NCBI GenBank assembly: GCA_964411425.1
Contig: CAYPKW010000092.1
Coordinates: 1 to 9,263, forward strand
Source: CAYPKW01 sp964411425
GTDB lineage: Bacteria; Pseudomonadota; Alphaproteobacteria; Dongiales; Dongiaceae
Direction: 5' to 3'
Length of the DNA: 9,263 nucleotides
The position numbers and the translations under genes are program-made. The notes beneath the pieces were generated by a model, which was given only the letters and a program-made list of their open reading frames with translations, was not told where the DNA came from and did no database searches. Numbering within the stretch: the stretch's first letter is position 1; every line of letters starts with the position of its first letter. Below are positions 1-6,318 of this stretch, piece by piece.

Positions 1-1
1 G

Positions 2-1771
2 ATGGAAGGCCGACGCACCGAACGCAGGCTCGCGGCCATCCTGGCGGCCGACGTCGCCGGCTACAGCCGCCTCATGGGTCGCGACGAGGAAGGCACGCTC
101 AGCCGCCTCAAGGCGCATCTGGGCGAGCTCGTCGAACCGCGCATCGCCGAGCACCGCGGACGCATCGTCAAGCGCACCGGCGATGGTCTGCTGGTGGATT
201 TCGCCAGCGCGGTCGAGGCCGTGCGGTGCGCGATCGAGATCCAGTCCGGCATGGCCGAGCGCAACCGCGCCGCGCCCGAGGATCAGCGCATCGATTTCCG
301 CATCGGCATCAACCTCGGCGACGTCATCATCGAAGCCGACGACATATACGGCGACGGCGTCAACGTCGCGGCGCGGCTGGAGGGGATTGCCGAGCCGGGC
401 ACGATTTACGTGTCGCGCGCCGTGCGCGATTCGGTTCGCGACAAGCTGGAAATCGCGCTGGAAGACCTGGGCCAGCGGGCGGTCAAGAACATCGCCAAGC
501 CGCTGCGCGTCTTCCGCGTGGGCGCGCCGCAGCCCGCGGCAGGCGGCGTGCCGAGCGCCGCCCTTGCGGCCGCGCTGCCGCCCTTGCCGGACAAACCCTC
601 GATCGCCGTGCTGCCGTTCGCCAACATGAGCGGCGACGCCGAGCAGGAATATTTCAGCGACGGCATGACCGAGGACCTGATCACCGACCTCTCGAGGCTC
701 TCCGCCCTGTTCGTGATCGCCCGCAACTCGTCCTTCGCCTACAAGGGCAAGGCGGTCAAGGTCCAGGACGTCGGCCGCGAGCTGGGCGTGCGTTTCGTGT
801 TGGAGGGCAGTGTGCGCAAGGCCGGCAATCGCGTGCGCATCACCGCGCAGCTCGCCGATGCCAAGAGCGGCGGCCATCTGTGGGCCGAACGATTCGACCG
901 CGACCTGACCGACATCTTCGCCACGCAGGACGAGGTCGTGCAGAAAATCGTCGCCGCGCTGGCGGTGAAGCTAACGCAGGGCGAGCAGCAGCGCCTGCAC
1001 CGGCGCGGCACCAGCATTGTGGAGGCCCACGAATTCTGGTGGCGCGCGCGCGAACTGCTCGGTCGCGGCACCCGCGAATCCGCTGCACAGGCTCGGGCGA
1101 TGCACGGCCGGGCGATCGAGATCGACCCGATGTTCGCGGCGCCTTACGCGGGTCTCGCCTTTGCGGCGTTGCAGGACTACGCCAATTCCTGGTCGGCCGA
1201 TTCGGCGCAGTCGCTGGAAGAGGGCGAAAGGCTGGCGCGGCGCGCGATCGAGCTGAACGATCAGGAACCGGTCGGCCATAGGGCGCTGGGCAGCATCCTG
1301 CTTTGGCGACGCAACCACGACGGCGCGCTTGCCGAGGCGAAACGCACGGTCGAGCTCGATCCCAACTATGCCCAGGGTCACATGTCGATGGGGGCGGCGC
1401 TGATGTACGCCGGACGCGCGGAAGAGGCGCTGGAGCCGTTCGCGACCTCGATGCGGCTGGACCCTCACTATGGCAACATGCTGCCGCATTTAGTGGCGCA
1501 GGCGGAGTTCAGCCTGGGGCGCTACGAGGCCGCCGCCCAGCACCTGCTCGAGCGCATCCAACGCAATCCCCATACCGACGCCAGCCGCATGCTGTTGGCG
1601 GCCTGCTACGGTCATCTGGGCCGGAGCGAAGACGCGCGGGCGGCCTGGGCCGAGCTCTTGAAGGTCAACCCCCAATTCTCGCTGGCGCAACGCGCGCGCG
1701 TCCTGCCCTACAAGAATCCCGCCGATTTCCAGCGCATCGCGGTTGGCCTGGCGAAGGCCGGGCTGGCGTAG
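2..1771 (+). CDS. Class III adenylate/guanylate cyclase with TolB-like domain and TPR repeats
   Basis: This is a 589-residue protein with three parts. Residues about 8-172 are a class III nucleotide cyclase domain. The two metal-binding aspartates are D17 (in LAADVAGYS) and D61 (in KRTGDG), K57 sits at the usual purine-binding position, and N121 and R125 in GVNVAARLEG are the transition-state pair, so the domain looks active. Residues about 198-320 form a TolB-like domain (KPSIAVLPFANMSGD, then EYFSDGMTEDLI and VLEGSVRK), common in this family. Residues about 345-560 are TPR-like helical repeats, for example around 428-455 and 459-488. No signal peptide or membrane segment is visible, so it should be cytosolic. 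The expected product is cAMP, but the signal sensed by the TPR part is unknown. The start fits the family N-terminus (ERRLAAILAADVAGYS), but only one base precedes it, so a longer form cannot be excluded. It ends 165 bases before the next gene. Confidence 0.9.
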   Translation: MEGRRTERRLAAILAADVAGYSRLMGRDEEGTLSRLKAHLGELVEPRIAEHRGRIVKRTGDGLLVDFASAVEAVRCAIEIQSGMAERNRAAPEDQRIDFRIGINLGDVIIEADDIYGDGVNVAARLEGIAEPGTIYVSRAVRDSVRDKLEIALEDLGQRAVKNIAKPLRVFRVGAPQPAAGGVPSAALAAALPPLPDKPSIAVLPFANMSGDAEQEYFSDGMTEDLITDLSRLSALFVIARNSSFAYKGKAVKVQDVGRELGVRFVLEGSVRKAGNRVRITAQLADAKSGGHLWAERFDRDLTDIFATQDEVVQKIVAALAVKLTQGEQQRLHRRGTSIVEAHEFWWRARELLGRGTRESAAQARAMHGRAIEIDPMFAAPYAGLAFAALQDYANSWSADSAQSLEEGERLARRAIELNDQEPVGHRALGSILLWRRNHDGALAEAKRTVELDPNYAQGHMSMGAALMYAGRAEEALEPFATSMRLDPHYGNMLPHLVAQAEFSLGRYEAAAQHLLERIQRNPHTDASRMLLAACYGHLGRSEDARAAWAELLKVNPQFSLAQRARVLPYKNPADFQRIAVGLAKAGLA

Positions 1772-1870
1772 GCGCCCGTCGGAGCCGAGACGATGGCCGC
1801 CATAGCCCTGCGCCTGGCCGAGGCGTCGCACGGCGGCTGATCCTCTCGCTTCCCGCATGGCGGCCCCGCG

Positions 1871-1892
1871 TCCGGCCGACCTGACAGCCGGA
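1871..1892. repeat. Short inverted repeat between the cyclase and the transporter gene
   Basis: TCCGGC at 1871-1876 and GCCGGA at 1887-1892 are perfect 6-base inverted arms with a 10-base loop. The repeat lies in the 165-base gap, about 100 bases after the cyclase stop, and its loop holds the CTGACA proposed as a -35 element. It could be an operator, a weak transcript-end hairpin without a T-tract, or chance in GC-rich DNA. Confidence 0.25.
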
Positions 1893-1909
1893 TCGCCTTC
1901 TGCTAGTGT
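1881..1909 (+). promoter_or_regulatory. Putative promoter of the EamA-aminotransferase unit
   Basis: CTGACA at 1881-1886 differs from the TTGACA consensus at one base. Seventeen bases on, TAGTGT at 1904-1909 gives a poor -10 (three of six). This is the only promoter-like pair I found in the gap 1772-1936. A further short inverted repeat, GTCCG at 1908-1912 and CGGAC at 1925-1929, lies in the leader. The translation start at 1937 has only a weak possible ribosome site (GGACGG, 1926-1931). The rest of the gap shows nothing recognisable. Confidence 0.3.
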
Positions 1910-1936
1910 CCGGCGCGCCCGCATCGGACGGCCCCA

Positions 1937-2854
1937 ATGCCCGCCAATCTGCTTTACGCCGCCACCGTCGCGATCTGGGGCACGTCCTGGCTCGCCATGA
2001 CCTTTCAGCTAGGCCAGGTGGCGCCGGAGTTGTCGATCGTCTACCGCTTCGCGCTCGCCTCGGCGATCCTGTGGGGCTACTGCCGGGCGACCGGCCGCCG
2101 GCTCGGCTTCTCGCGCCGCGATCACCTGTTCATGGCCGGGCAGGGGTTCTTCCTGTTCTCGATCAACTACCTGCTGTTCTACTGGGCGGCCTCGAGGCTC
2201 GCGAGCGGGCTGCTCGCGGTCGCGTTCTCCACCATTCTCGTGATGAACATCGTGAACGGCGCCCTCTTCTTTCGGCTGCCGGTGGATCGCCGGGTGGCGG
2301 CGGCGGCGGCCCTGGGACTGGGCGGCCTCGGACTGCTGTTCTGGCCCGAGATCGTCGGCGTGGAGCTGTCGCGGGACGCGGCTGTCGGGCTCGCGCTGTC
2401 GATCCTGGCAACCTATTGCGCCTCGATCGGCAACATGGTGGCGCTGCGCCACAAGGCGGCCGGCATCCCGGTGATCGAGAGCAATACCTTAGGCATGACC
2501 TATGGCACGCTGATCACGCTGGCGTTCGCGCTGGCGAGCGGCGCGCCGGTCACCTTCGACCCGTCGTTGCCCTATGTCGCCTCGCTCGCCTATCTCGCGC
2601 TGTTCGCCTCGGTGCTGGGCTTCGGGTGCTACCTCACGCTGGTGCAGCGCATCGGCGCCGACCGGGCGGCCTACGCGACTGTGCTGTTTCCGGTGGTGGC
2701 GCTCGGGCTCTCCACCTTGTTCGAAGGCTATCGCTGGACGGCGCCGGCCGCGGCGGGCGTGGCGTTGGTGCTGGTCGGCAATCTGTTGATCCTGACCCAG
2801 AGCCGCGCGGCCCGCCCGCGCCGGCTCGTCGAACGGGAGTCGCCTCCAACATGA
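1937..2854 (+). CDS. EamA/DMT-superfamily transporter
   Basis: This 305-residue inner-membrane protein is of the usual length for a ten-helix drug/metabolite transporter with two EamA repeats. The first repeat spans about residues 4-137, starting LLYAATVAIWGTSWLAM and including the FFLFSINYLLFYWAAS helix and the conserved ASGLLAVAFSTILVMN segment. The second spans about 148-287 and ends in AAAGVALVLVGNLLILTQS, followed by a basic cytoplasmic tail rich in Arg. Members export amino acids, nucleosides or other small metabolites; the sequence does not give the substrate. Its stop codon overlaps the aminotransferase start as ATGA (2851-2854), so the two are probably translated together, and an amino acid or keto acid related to that enzyme is a reasonable substrate guess. 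The ATG at 1937 places the first helix right at the N-terminus, as expected. Confidence 0.88.
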   Translation: MPANLLYAATVAIWGTSWLAMTFQLGQVAPELSIVYRFALASAILWGYCRATGRRLGFSRRDHLFMAGQGFFLFSINYLLFYWAASRLASGLLAVAFSTILVMNIVNGALFFRLPVDRRVAAAAALGLGGLGLLFWPEIVGVELSRDAAVGLALSILATYCASIGNMVALRHKAAGIPVIESNTLGMTYGTLITLAFALASGAPVTFDPSLPYVASLAYLALFASVLGFGCYLTLVQRIGADRAAYATVLFPVVALGLSTLFEGYRWTAPAAAGVALVLVGNLLILTQSRAARPRRLVERESPPT

Positions 2855-4044
2855 ACCTGTCGCAACCCGCTCACGCCTTCCTGCCCGGCCTTAGGTATGG
2901 GGTGCGCCCGGAGGTGGCGAACCTCGCCGAATCCGCCATCGTCGAAGTCTGGCAGATGGGATTCTCGGTGCCCGACGTGATCGGGTTGTGGGTGGGCGAG
3001 GGCGACCTGCCGACGCCGGGCTTCATCTGCGAGGCCGCTATCGCGGGCCTGCGCGCCGGGGAAACCTTCTACACCCACAAGCGCGGCCTGCCCGAGCTGC
3101 GCCGGGCCCTGATCGACTATCACGCCGACCTCTACGGCCTCGAAATCGACGACGCGCGCATCGCCGTCACCAGCGCCGGCATGAACGCCGCCATGTTGGC
3201 GATGCAGGCGCTGGTCGGCGCCGGCGACAACGTGGTGGGGGTGACGCCGGTCTGGCCGAACGCGCTCGCGGCCGCCCGCGTGATGGGGGCCGAGGTGCGC
3301 GAGGTGCCGCTCACCGCCGCCGCCGCCGGCTGGAGCCTCGACCTCGACAGGCTGTTCGCCCGCTGCGACGGGCGCACCCGCGCCATCTACATCGCCTCGC
3401 CCGGCAACCCGACCGGCTGGGTGATGACGGCCGAACAGCAGCGGACGGCGATGGAGTTCTGCCGGCGGCGCGGCATCTGGCTGATCGCCGACGAGGTGTA
3501 CGGCCGCATCGTCTACGACGGCCGCGCGGCGCCGTCGTTCCTGCAGACGGCGGGCGAGGGTGATCCGCTCATCGTCGTCAACAGCTTCTCGAAGGCCTGG
3601 GCGATGACCGGCTGGCGGCTGGGCTGGATGATCTACCCGGCGCCGTTGGGCGCCAAGATCGACAACCTGATCGAATACAACACCAGCGGCGCGCAGGCGT
3701 TCCTGCAACGGGGCGCCATCGCCGCGCTCCGCGAGGGCGAGCGGTTCGTCGGCGAGATAGTGGCCCGCTGCCGCCTGGCGCGCGACCTGACGCTGCAACG
3801 CCTGAGCGCCATGCGCCGCGTCAACATCAGCCGGCCCGAGGCCGCGTTTTACGTCATGTTCGAAGTGGCGGGCGAGAGCGATTCGATGGCGCTCGCCAAG
3901 CGCCTGGTGCACGAGGCGCGCGTAGGCCTTGCGCCCGGCACCGCCTTCGGCGCCGGCGGCGCCGCTCAACTGCGGCTGTGCTTCGCTTGCTCCGCCGAGC
4001 GGGTATCGCGCGCCATGGACCGCCTGCAGCCGTTCCTCGATTAG
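2851..4044 (+). CDS. PLP-dependent class I/II aminotransferase
   Basis: This is a 397-residue fold-type I aminotransferase of full family length. The motifs are in order: YTHKRGLPELR (74-84), SAGMNAAM (108-115) in the cofactor phosphate region, SPGNPTGW with N186, DEVYG with D214 and Y217, and SFSKAWAMTGWRLGW with the Schiff-base lysine K248 and R256. R375 in QLRLCFA should bind the substrate alpha-carboxylate. All residues needed for transamination are present. The motifs resemble the aspartate/aromatic-type subgroup, but the amino acid used cannot be read from them. I chose the ATG at 2851 because the frame stays open upstream only through the transporter gene, the overlap is the classic ATGA, and GGGAG at 2835-2839 is a plausible ribosome site. 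The stop at 4042-4044 overlaps the end of the convergent nitrile hydratase alpha gene. Confidence 0.9.
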   Translation: MNLSQPAHAFLPGLRYGVRPEVANLAESAIVEVWQMGFSVPDVIGLWVGEGDLPTPGFICEAAIAGLRAGETFYTHKRGLPELRRALIDYHADLYGLEIDDARIAVTSAGMNAAMLAMQALVGAGDNVVGVTPVWPNALAAARVMGAEVREVPLTAAAAGWSLDLDRLFARCDGRTRAIYIASPGNPTGWVMTAEQQRTAMEFCRRRGIWLIADEVYGRIVYDGRAAPSFLQTAGEGDPLIVVNSFSKAWAMTGWRLGWMIYPAPLGAKIDNLIEYNTSGAQAFLQRGAIAALREGERFVGEIVARCRLARDLTLQRLSAMRRVNISRPEAAFYVMFEVAGESDSMALAKRLVHEARVGLAPGTAFGAGGAAQLRLCFACSAERVSRAMDRLQPFLD

Positions 4045-4649
4045 GGGGCTCGCGCCGTCGTCACCCCGATCATGCTGTCGCGGGTGACGAGCTCGGCCAG
4101 ACTCGCCTCGCTCCAGCCCTCGGTGCCGGCGGGGCGCATGGGCAGCACCAGATAGCGCATGTCGGCCGTCGAATCGTGCACCCGCACCGCGACACCGTCG
4201 GCAAGCCCGGTGCCGAACTCGGCCAGCACCGCGCGCGGCTCGCGCGCCGCGCGGGCCCGGTACGCCCGGCTCTTGTACCAGTCGGGCGGCAGGCCCAGGA
4301 GCTCCCGCGGGTAGCAGGAGCACAGCGTGCAGACCACCAGGTTGTGCGCCTCGGGCGTGTTCTCGACCGCGACCAGCGGCGTTCCCGCCATGTCGTAGCC
4401 GAGCTCGTGCACGGCGGCGGCGCCGTCGGCCAACAGCCGGGCCTTGTACGCGGGATCGCACCAGGCGCGCGCCACCACGGCCGCTCCTTGAGTGGGGCTG
4501 CGCGCGTCCATCCGCTCGATGGCGGCGCGCACCTCGTCGGCGCCGACGATGCCCTTCTCGTGCAACAGCTCGCGGACCGCGATCTCCAGGAGCTGGTAGT
4601 AGCCGAGCTCTCTTTCCTCGCGCTCGCTCTCGTGCCGATGCTCGTGCAT
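4041..4649 (-). CDS. Cobalt-type nitrile hydratase alpha subunit / thiocyanate hydrolase gamma subunit
   Basis: This 202-residue subunit carries the metal centre. The claw motif VCTLCSC lies at residues 106-112, with ligands C107, C110 and C112 plus the backbone at S111. Threonine in CTLC is the cobalt-type signature; iron-type enzymes have CSLC. The following CYPRELLGLPPDWYKS, the AGTEGWSE segment (174-181) and RDSMIGV (190-196) match alpha subunits of nitrile hydratase (nitrile to amide) and the homologous gamma subunit of thiocyanate hydrolase. In the family C110 and C112 are oxidised to sulfinic and sulfenic acids. The N-terminus begins MHEHRHE, rich in His. The start lies one base after the stop of the C-terminal beta-half gene, so the three subunit genes form one transcription unit. 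The gene ends tail to tail with the aminotransferase. Which of the two reactions it catalyses cannot be decided from this sequence alone. Confidence 0.9.
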   Translation of the reverse strand: MHEHRHESEREERELGYYQLLEIAVRELLHEKGIVGADEVRAAIERMDARSPTQGAAVVARAWCDPAYKARLLADGAAAVHELGYDMAGTPLVAVENTPEAHNLVVCTLCSCYPRELLGLPPDWYKSRAYRARAAREPRAVLAEFGTGLADGVAVRVHDSTADMRYLVLPMRPAGTEGWSEASLAELVTRDSMIGVTTARAP

Positions 4650-4650
4650 T

Positions 4651-4935
4651 TCAGGCGGGCTCCAGCCAGTGCTCGAAAATCTCGATATCGACCGTGTCCT
4701 CGGCCGACCCCGCGTAATCGGGCCACAACGCCATCTGCCGGAACCGGACGCGGTAAAGCGGTCGCGCCGGCAACCCGTCGCGGCCGTAGGCCAGCTCCTC
4801 GGGGTTGGGAAAGCTGCCGCAGACGCGCTCGATCGCGCCCGCCTTGCCGCGCGCGTAGTAGGGCGTGCGCAGGTGGCCGGGCGGCTCGGCCATGCGCACC
4901 CGCACGGCCTCGCCCGGCGCGAAGTGCCGGCTCAC
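4651..4935 (-). CDS. Nitrile hydratase beta subunit, C-terminal half as a separate gene (SCNase alpha-like)
   Basis: This is a 94-residue protein equal to the SH3-like C-terminal domain of nitrile hydratase beta. It opens with HFAPGEAVRV, then has PGHLRTPYYARGKAG (19-33), with the family arginines R23 and R29, and VRFRQMALWP (63-72), and ends HWLEPA like full-length beta subunits. I start it at the GTG at 4933-4935, which overlaps the stop of the N-terminal-half gene as GTGA. The first in-frame ATG (residue 15) would remove the first strand of the domain. No clear ribosome site precedes it, so translational coupling is likely. The frame is open further upstream but carries no beta-like sequence there. 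The N-terminal half is encoded in a different frame, so this is either a natural split or an old frameshift; the precise overlap and matching three-gene enzymes favour a natural split. With the other half it should contact the cobalt site of the alpha subunit. Confidence 0.85.
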   Translation of the reverse strand: MSRHFAPGEAVRVRMAEPPGHLRTPYYARGKAGAIERVCGSFPNPEELAYGRDGLPARPLYRVRFRQMALWPDYAGSAEDTVDIEIFEHWLEPA

Positions 4936-5240
4936 GGCGCCACGTCGCGGCGGCGCTCGACCTCGGCCATCTTGCGGCCGAGCTCGTCCACCGTGACGAC
5001 GCCCTTCTCGATCAGCAGGGCGCCGATCGCCGCCATCCAGCGCTCGTAGTAGCTCATGCGCTCGTAGGCCGCGGCGCCCAGGCCCTCGATGGCGCGGCGC
5101 ATTTCCGAGTCGTCGAACAGGCCATTCCTGAACAGCACCATCATCAGGGCGTCGACCCGCTTCTCCCATGGTTCGTGGTCGTGCTCGCGGCGGTCGACGA
5201 CACCGGCTGGCAACCCCCCTAGATCGTGAAACCCGCGCAT
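4932..5240 (-). CDS. Nitrile hydratase beta subunit, N-terminal half as a separate gene (SCNase beta-like)
   Basis: This 102-residue helical protein matches the N-terminal domain of nitrile hydratase beta: MRGFHDLGG at the start, EPWEKRVDALMMVL (23-36), FDDSEMRRAIEGLG (42-55) with R48 where beta subunits have an active-site arginine that contacts the oxidised cysteines, then SYYERWMAAIGALLIEKGVV (63-82). Maturation proteins (NHase activators, P14K/P15K) are distant relatives of this same domain, but the FHDLGG start and the MRRAIE segment point to a structural subunit. The two halves total 196 residues, about 30 fewer than fused cobalt-type beta subunits; the missing part corresponds to the interdomain linker. 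It follows the LysR gene by 30 bases on the same strand. A purine-rich stretch (GGAGGGGACGGGA on the minus strand) precedes the ATG. The frame ends in TGA overlapping the next start. Confidence 0.85.
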   Translation of the reverse strand: MRGFHDLGGLPAGVVDRREHDHEPWEKRVDALMMVLFRNGLFDDSEMRRAIEGLGAAAYERMSYYERWMAAIGALLIEKGVVTVDELGRKMAEVERRRDVAP

Positions 5241-5270
5241 CGCTTTTCCCGTCCCCTCCGCCGCTCGCCA

Positions 5271-6164
5271 CTATCGCGCGGCGCCCGCGATCTCGTCCAT
5301 GAGCCATTTGCGGAAGGCCGCGATCTTCGGGCGCTCCTCCGTCGCCTTCGGCGCCACCAGGTAGACGCTGAAGTCCGTCGGCACCGCGAGATCGAAGGGG
5401 CGCACGAGGCGTCCCGCCCGCAGGTCGTCGGCGACGAGAACCTGGTGGGTGAGCGCGACGCCGAGGCCGTCGATGGCCGCCTGCAGCATCAGGTTCGAGT
5501 AGTTGAACCCCAGGCTCCGGCGCGGATTGGCGTCGGGCAGACCGGCACGCGCCAGCCATATGGCCCAGAAATCCACCGACCACTCGAGGTCGTTCAGCAG
5601 ATTGTGACGGACCAGATCCGCCGGCTCCTTGAGCGGCACGGGGCCTTCGAGCAGCCTCGGACTGCACACCGGGAACAGCGCCTCGCTCAACAGGTGGTCG
5701 ATCCTGAGCCCGGGCCAATTGCCGCGTCCGTAGCGGATCGCCACGTCCACGTCCTCGCGGTCGAAGTCGACCAGTTTGGGACTGGCGTGGATGTGCACGT
5801 GGATGTCGGGATGAGCCTCGCGGAAGCTACCCAGGTGCGGCACCAGCCACTTGGCGGCGAAGGACGGCATGGTGCTGACGGTGAGCGTGTCCTCCGTGGC
5901 GCGCACCTGTCGCGAGGCCTCGGCCAGCCGCTCGAAGGCCTCGCGCACCGGCCGGACGTACGCCTGCCCAGCATCGGTGAGCACCACTTTGCGGTTGAGC
6001 CGGCGGAACAGCCTGACGCCGAGCCAGTCCTCCAGCGCCTTCACCTGGTGGCTCACGGCGCTGTGCGTGACGCTGAGCTCCGCCGCCGCCTTGGTCAGGC
6101 TCATGTGCCGTGCGGTCGCCTCGAAATAATGGACCGCTTTGAGCGGGGGGAGTCTGGTCGCCAT
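5271..6164 (-). CDS. LysR-family transcriptional regulator, GcvA-like
   Basis: This is a 297-residue regulator of standard LysR length. Residues about 5-64 are the winged helix-turn-helix: LPPLKAVHYFEATARHMS, then the HTH core SLTKAAAELSVTHSAVSHQV (22-41) and LEDWLGVRLFRR (44-55). Residues about 92-295 form the two-lobed effector-binding domain (DTLTVSTMPSFAAKWLVPHL, then DVDVAIRYGRG). The opening RLPPLKAVHYFEA and the KWLVPHL segment are typical of the GcvA subgroup. The inducer is unknown; a nitrile, thiocyanate or amino acid is plausible from context. LysR regulators are often divergent from their targets, but here the gene reads toward the nitrile hydratase genes with only 30 bases between, so regulator and enzyme may share one transcript. 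The start codon at 6162-6164 has no obvious ribosome site. Confidence 0.92.
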   Translation of the reverse strand: MATRLPPLKAVHYFEATARHMSLTKAAAELSVTHSAVSHQVKALEDWLGVRLFRRLNRKVVLTDAGQAYVRPVREAFERLAEASRQVRATEDTLTVSTMPSFAAKWLVPHLGSFREAHPDIHVHIHASPKLVDFDREDVDVAIRYGRGNWPGLRIDHLLSEALFPVCSPRLLEGPVPLKEPADLVRHNLLNDLEWSVDFWAIWLARAGLPDANPRRSLGFNYSNLMLQAAIDGLGVALTHQVLVADDLRAGRLVRPFDLAVPTDFSVYLVAPKATEERPKIAAFRKWLMDEIAGAAR

Positions 6165-6173
6165 GACACGTGA

Positions 6174-6201
6174 GATTTTCTAACAGAACATATGAGAAAT
6201 C
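6174..6201. promoter_or_regulatory. Putative LysR operator dyad
   Basis: GATTTTC at 6174-6180 and GAGAAATC at 6194-6201 form an interrupted dyad; five bases at each outer end, GATTT and AAATC, pair exactly. It sits 10-37 bases upstream of the LysR start in one of the few AT-rich stretches of the window. Position and size fit an autoregulatory LysR site, and it overlaps the proposed -10 region of the LysR promoter. Binding by this regulator is inferred, not shown. Confidence 0.4.
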
Positions 6202-6213
6202 ATCGTTTGTCAA
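6187..6213 (-). promoter_or_regulatory. Putative promoter of the LysR-nitrile hydratase unit
   Basis: On the minus strand, TTGACA (plus-strand positions 6208-6213) is an exact -35 consensus. Downstream, TATGTT (6187-6192) matches four of six -10 bases with a short 15-base spacer; TGTTCT (6185-6190) gives a 17-base spacer but only three matches. The local AT-rich composition supports a promoter here. If correct, this transcript would carry the regulator and all three enzyme subunit genes. Confidence 0.4.
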
Positions 6214-6248
6214 GCGGACGGTTGCGACCCAGATTACCCACGTGAACG

Positions 6249-6276
6249 GCGGATCAACGATACAACATCAATCCGC
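6249..6276. repeat. Inverted repeat upstream of the DUF1127 gene
   Basis: GCGGAT at 6249-6254 and ATCCGC at 6271-6276 are perfect 6-base arms separated by 16 bases, within the 154-base divergent intergenic region. It lies 43-70 bases before the DUF1127 start, where an operator for that gene could be. No convincing -35/-10 pair for the plus strand was found. Chance occurrence is possible. Confidence 0.25.
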
Positions 6277-6305
6277 GACTTGGTGAAACAGAAACAGATC
6301 AATGT

Positions 6306-6311
6306 GAGGAG
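6306..6311 (+). promoter_or_regulatory. Ribosome binding site deciding the DUF1127 start
   Basis: GAGGAG sits 7 bases before the ATG at 6319, which is ideal spacing. It selects this start over the in-frame ATG at 6280, which would add 13 residues encoded across the ribosome site. Confidence 0.7.
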
Positions 6312-6318
6312 AATCGAT

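Noticed and set aside
1793..1840. 15-codon ATG frame in the gap after the cyclase
   Set aside because: It has no convincing ribosome site, no recognisable product and could occur by chance.
1906..2850. Upstream extension of the aminotransferase frame
   Set aside because: The open frame runs through the transporter gene and carries no aminotransferase-like sequence. The ATG at 2851 with ATGA overlap and GGGAG site is the better start.
2728..4461. Very long minus-strand open frame (577 codons) opposite the aminotransferase
   Set aside because: It lies antisense to a gene with all aminotransferase motifs, shows no family likeness and has the Arg/Ala/Gly-rich composition of a GC-rich shadow frame. 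The same holds for the long plus-strand frames at 3978-5222, 5226-6173, 7505-8254 and 8275-9219.
4932..4935. Frameshifted (broken) fused beta subunit
   Set aside because: The frame change coincides with a clean stop/start overlap (GTGA), the linker is missing as in natural three-subunit enzymes, and both halves keep conserved residues. A sequencing error cannot be fully excluded.
4936..5718. Upstream extension of the beta C-terminal-half frame
   Set aside because: This part of the frame is antisense-free but overlaps the beta N-half and the LysR gene in another frame and has no beta-subunit likeness; composition is that of a shadow frame.
6280..6318. Earlier ATG for the DUF1127 protein
   Set aside because: It has no ribosome site, and the 13 extra codons run across the strong GAGGAG that fits the ATG at 6319.
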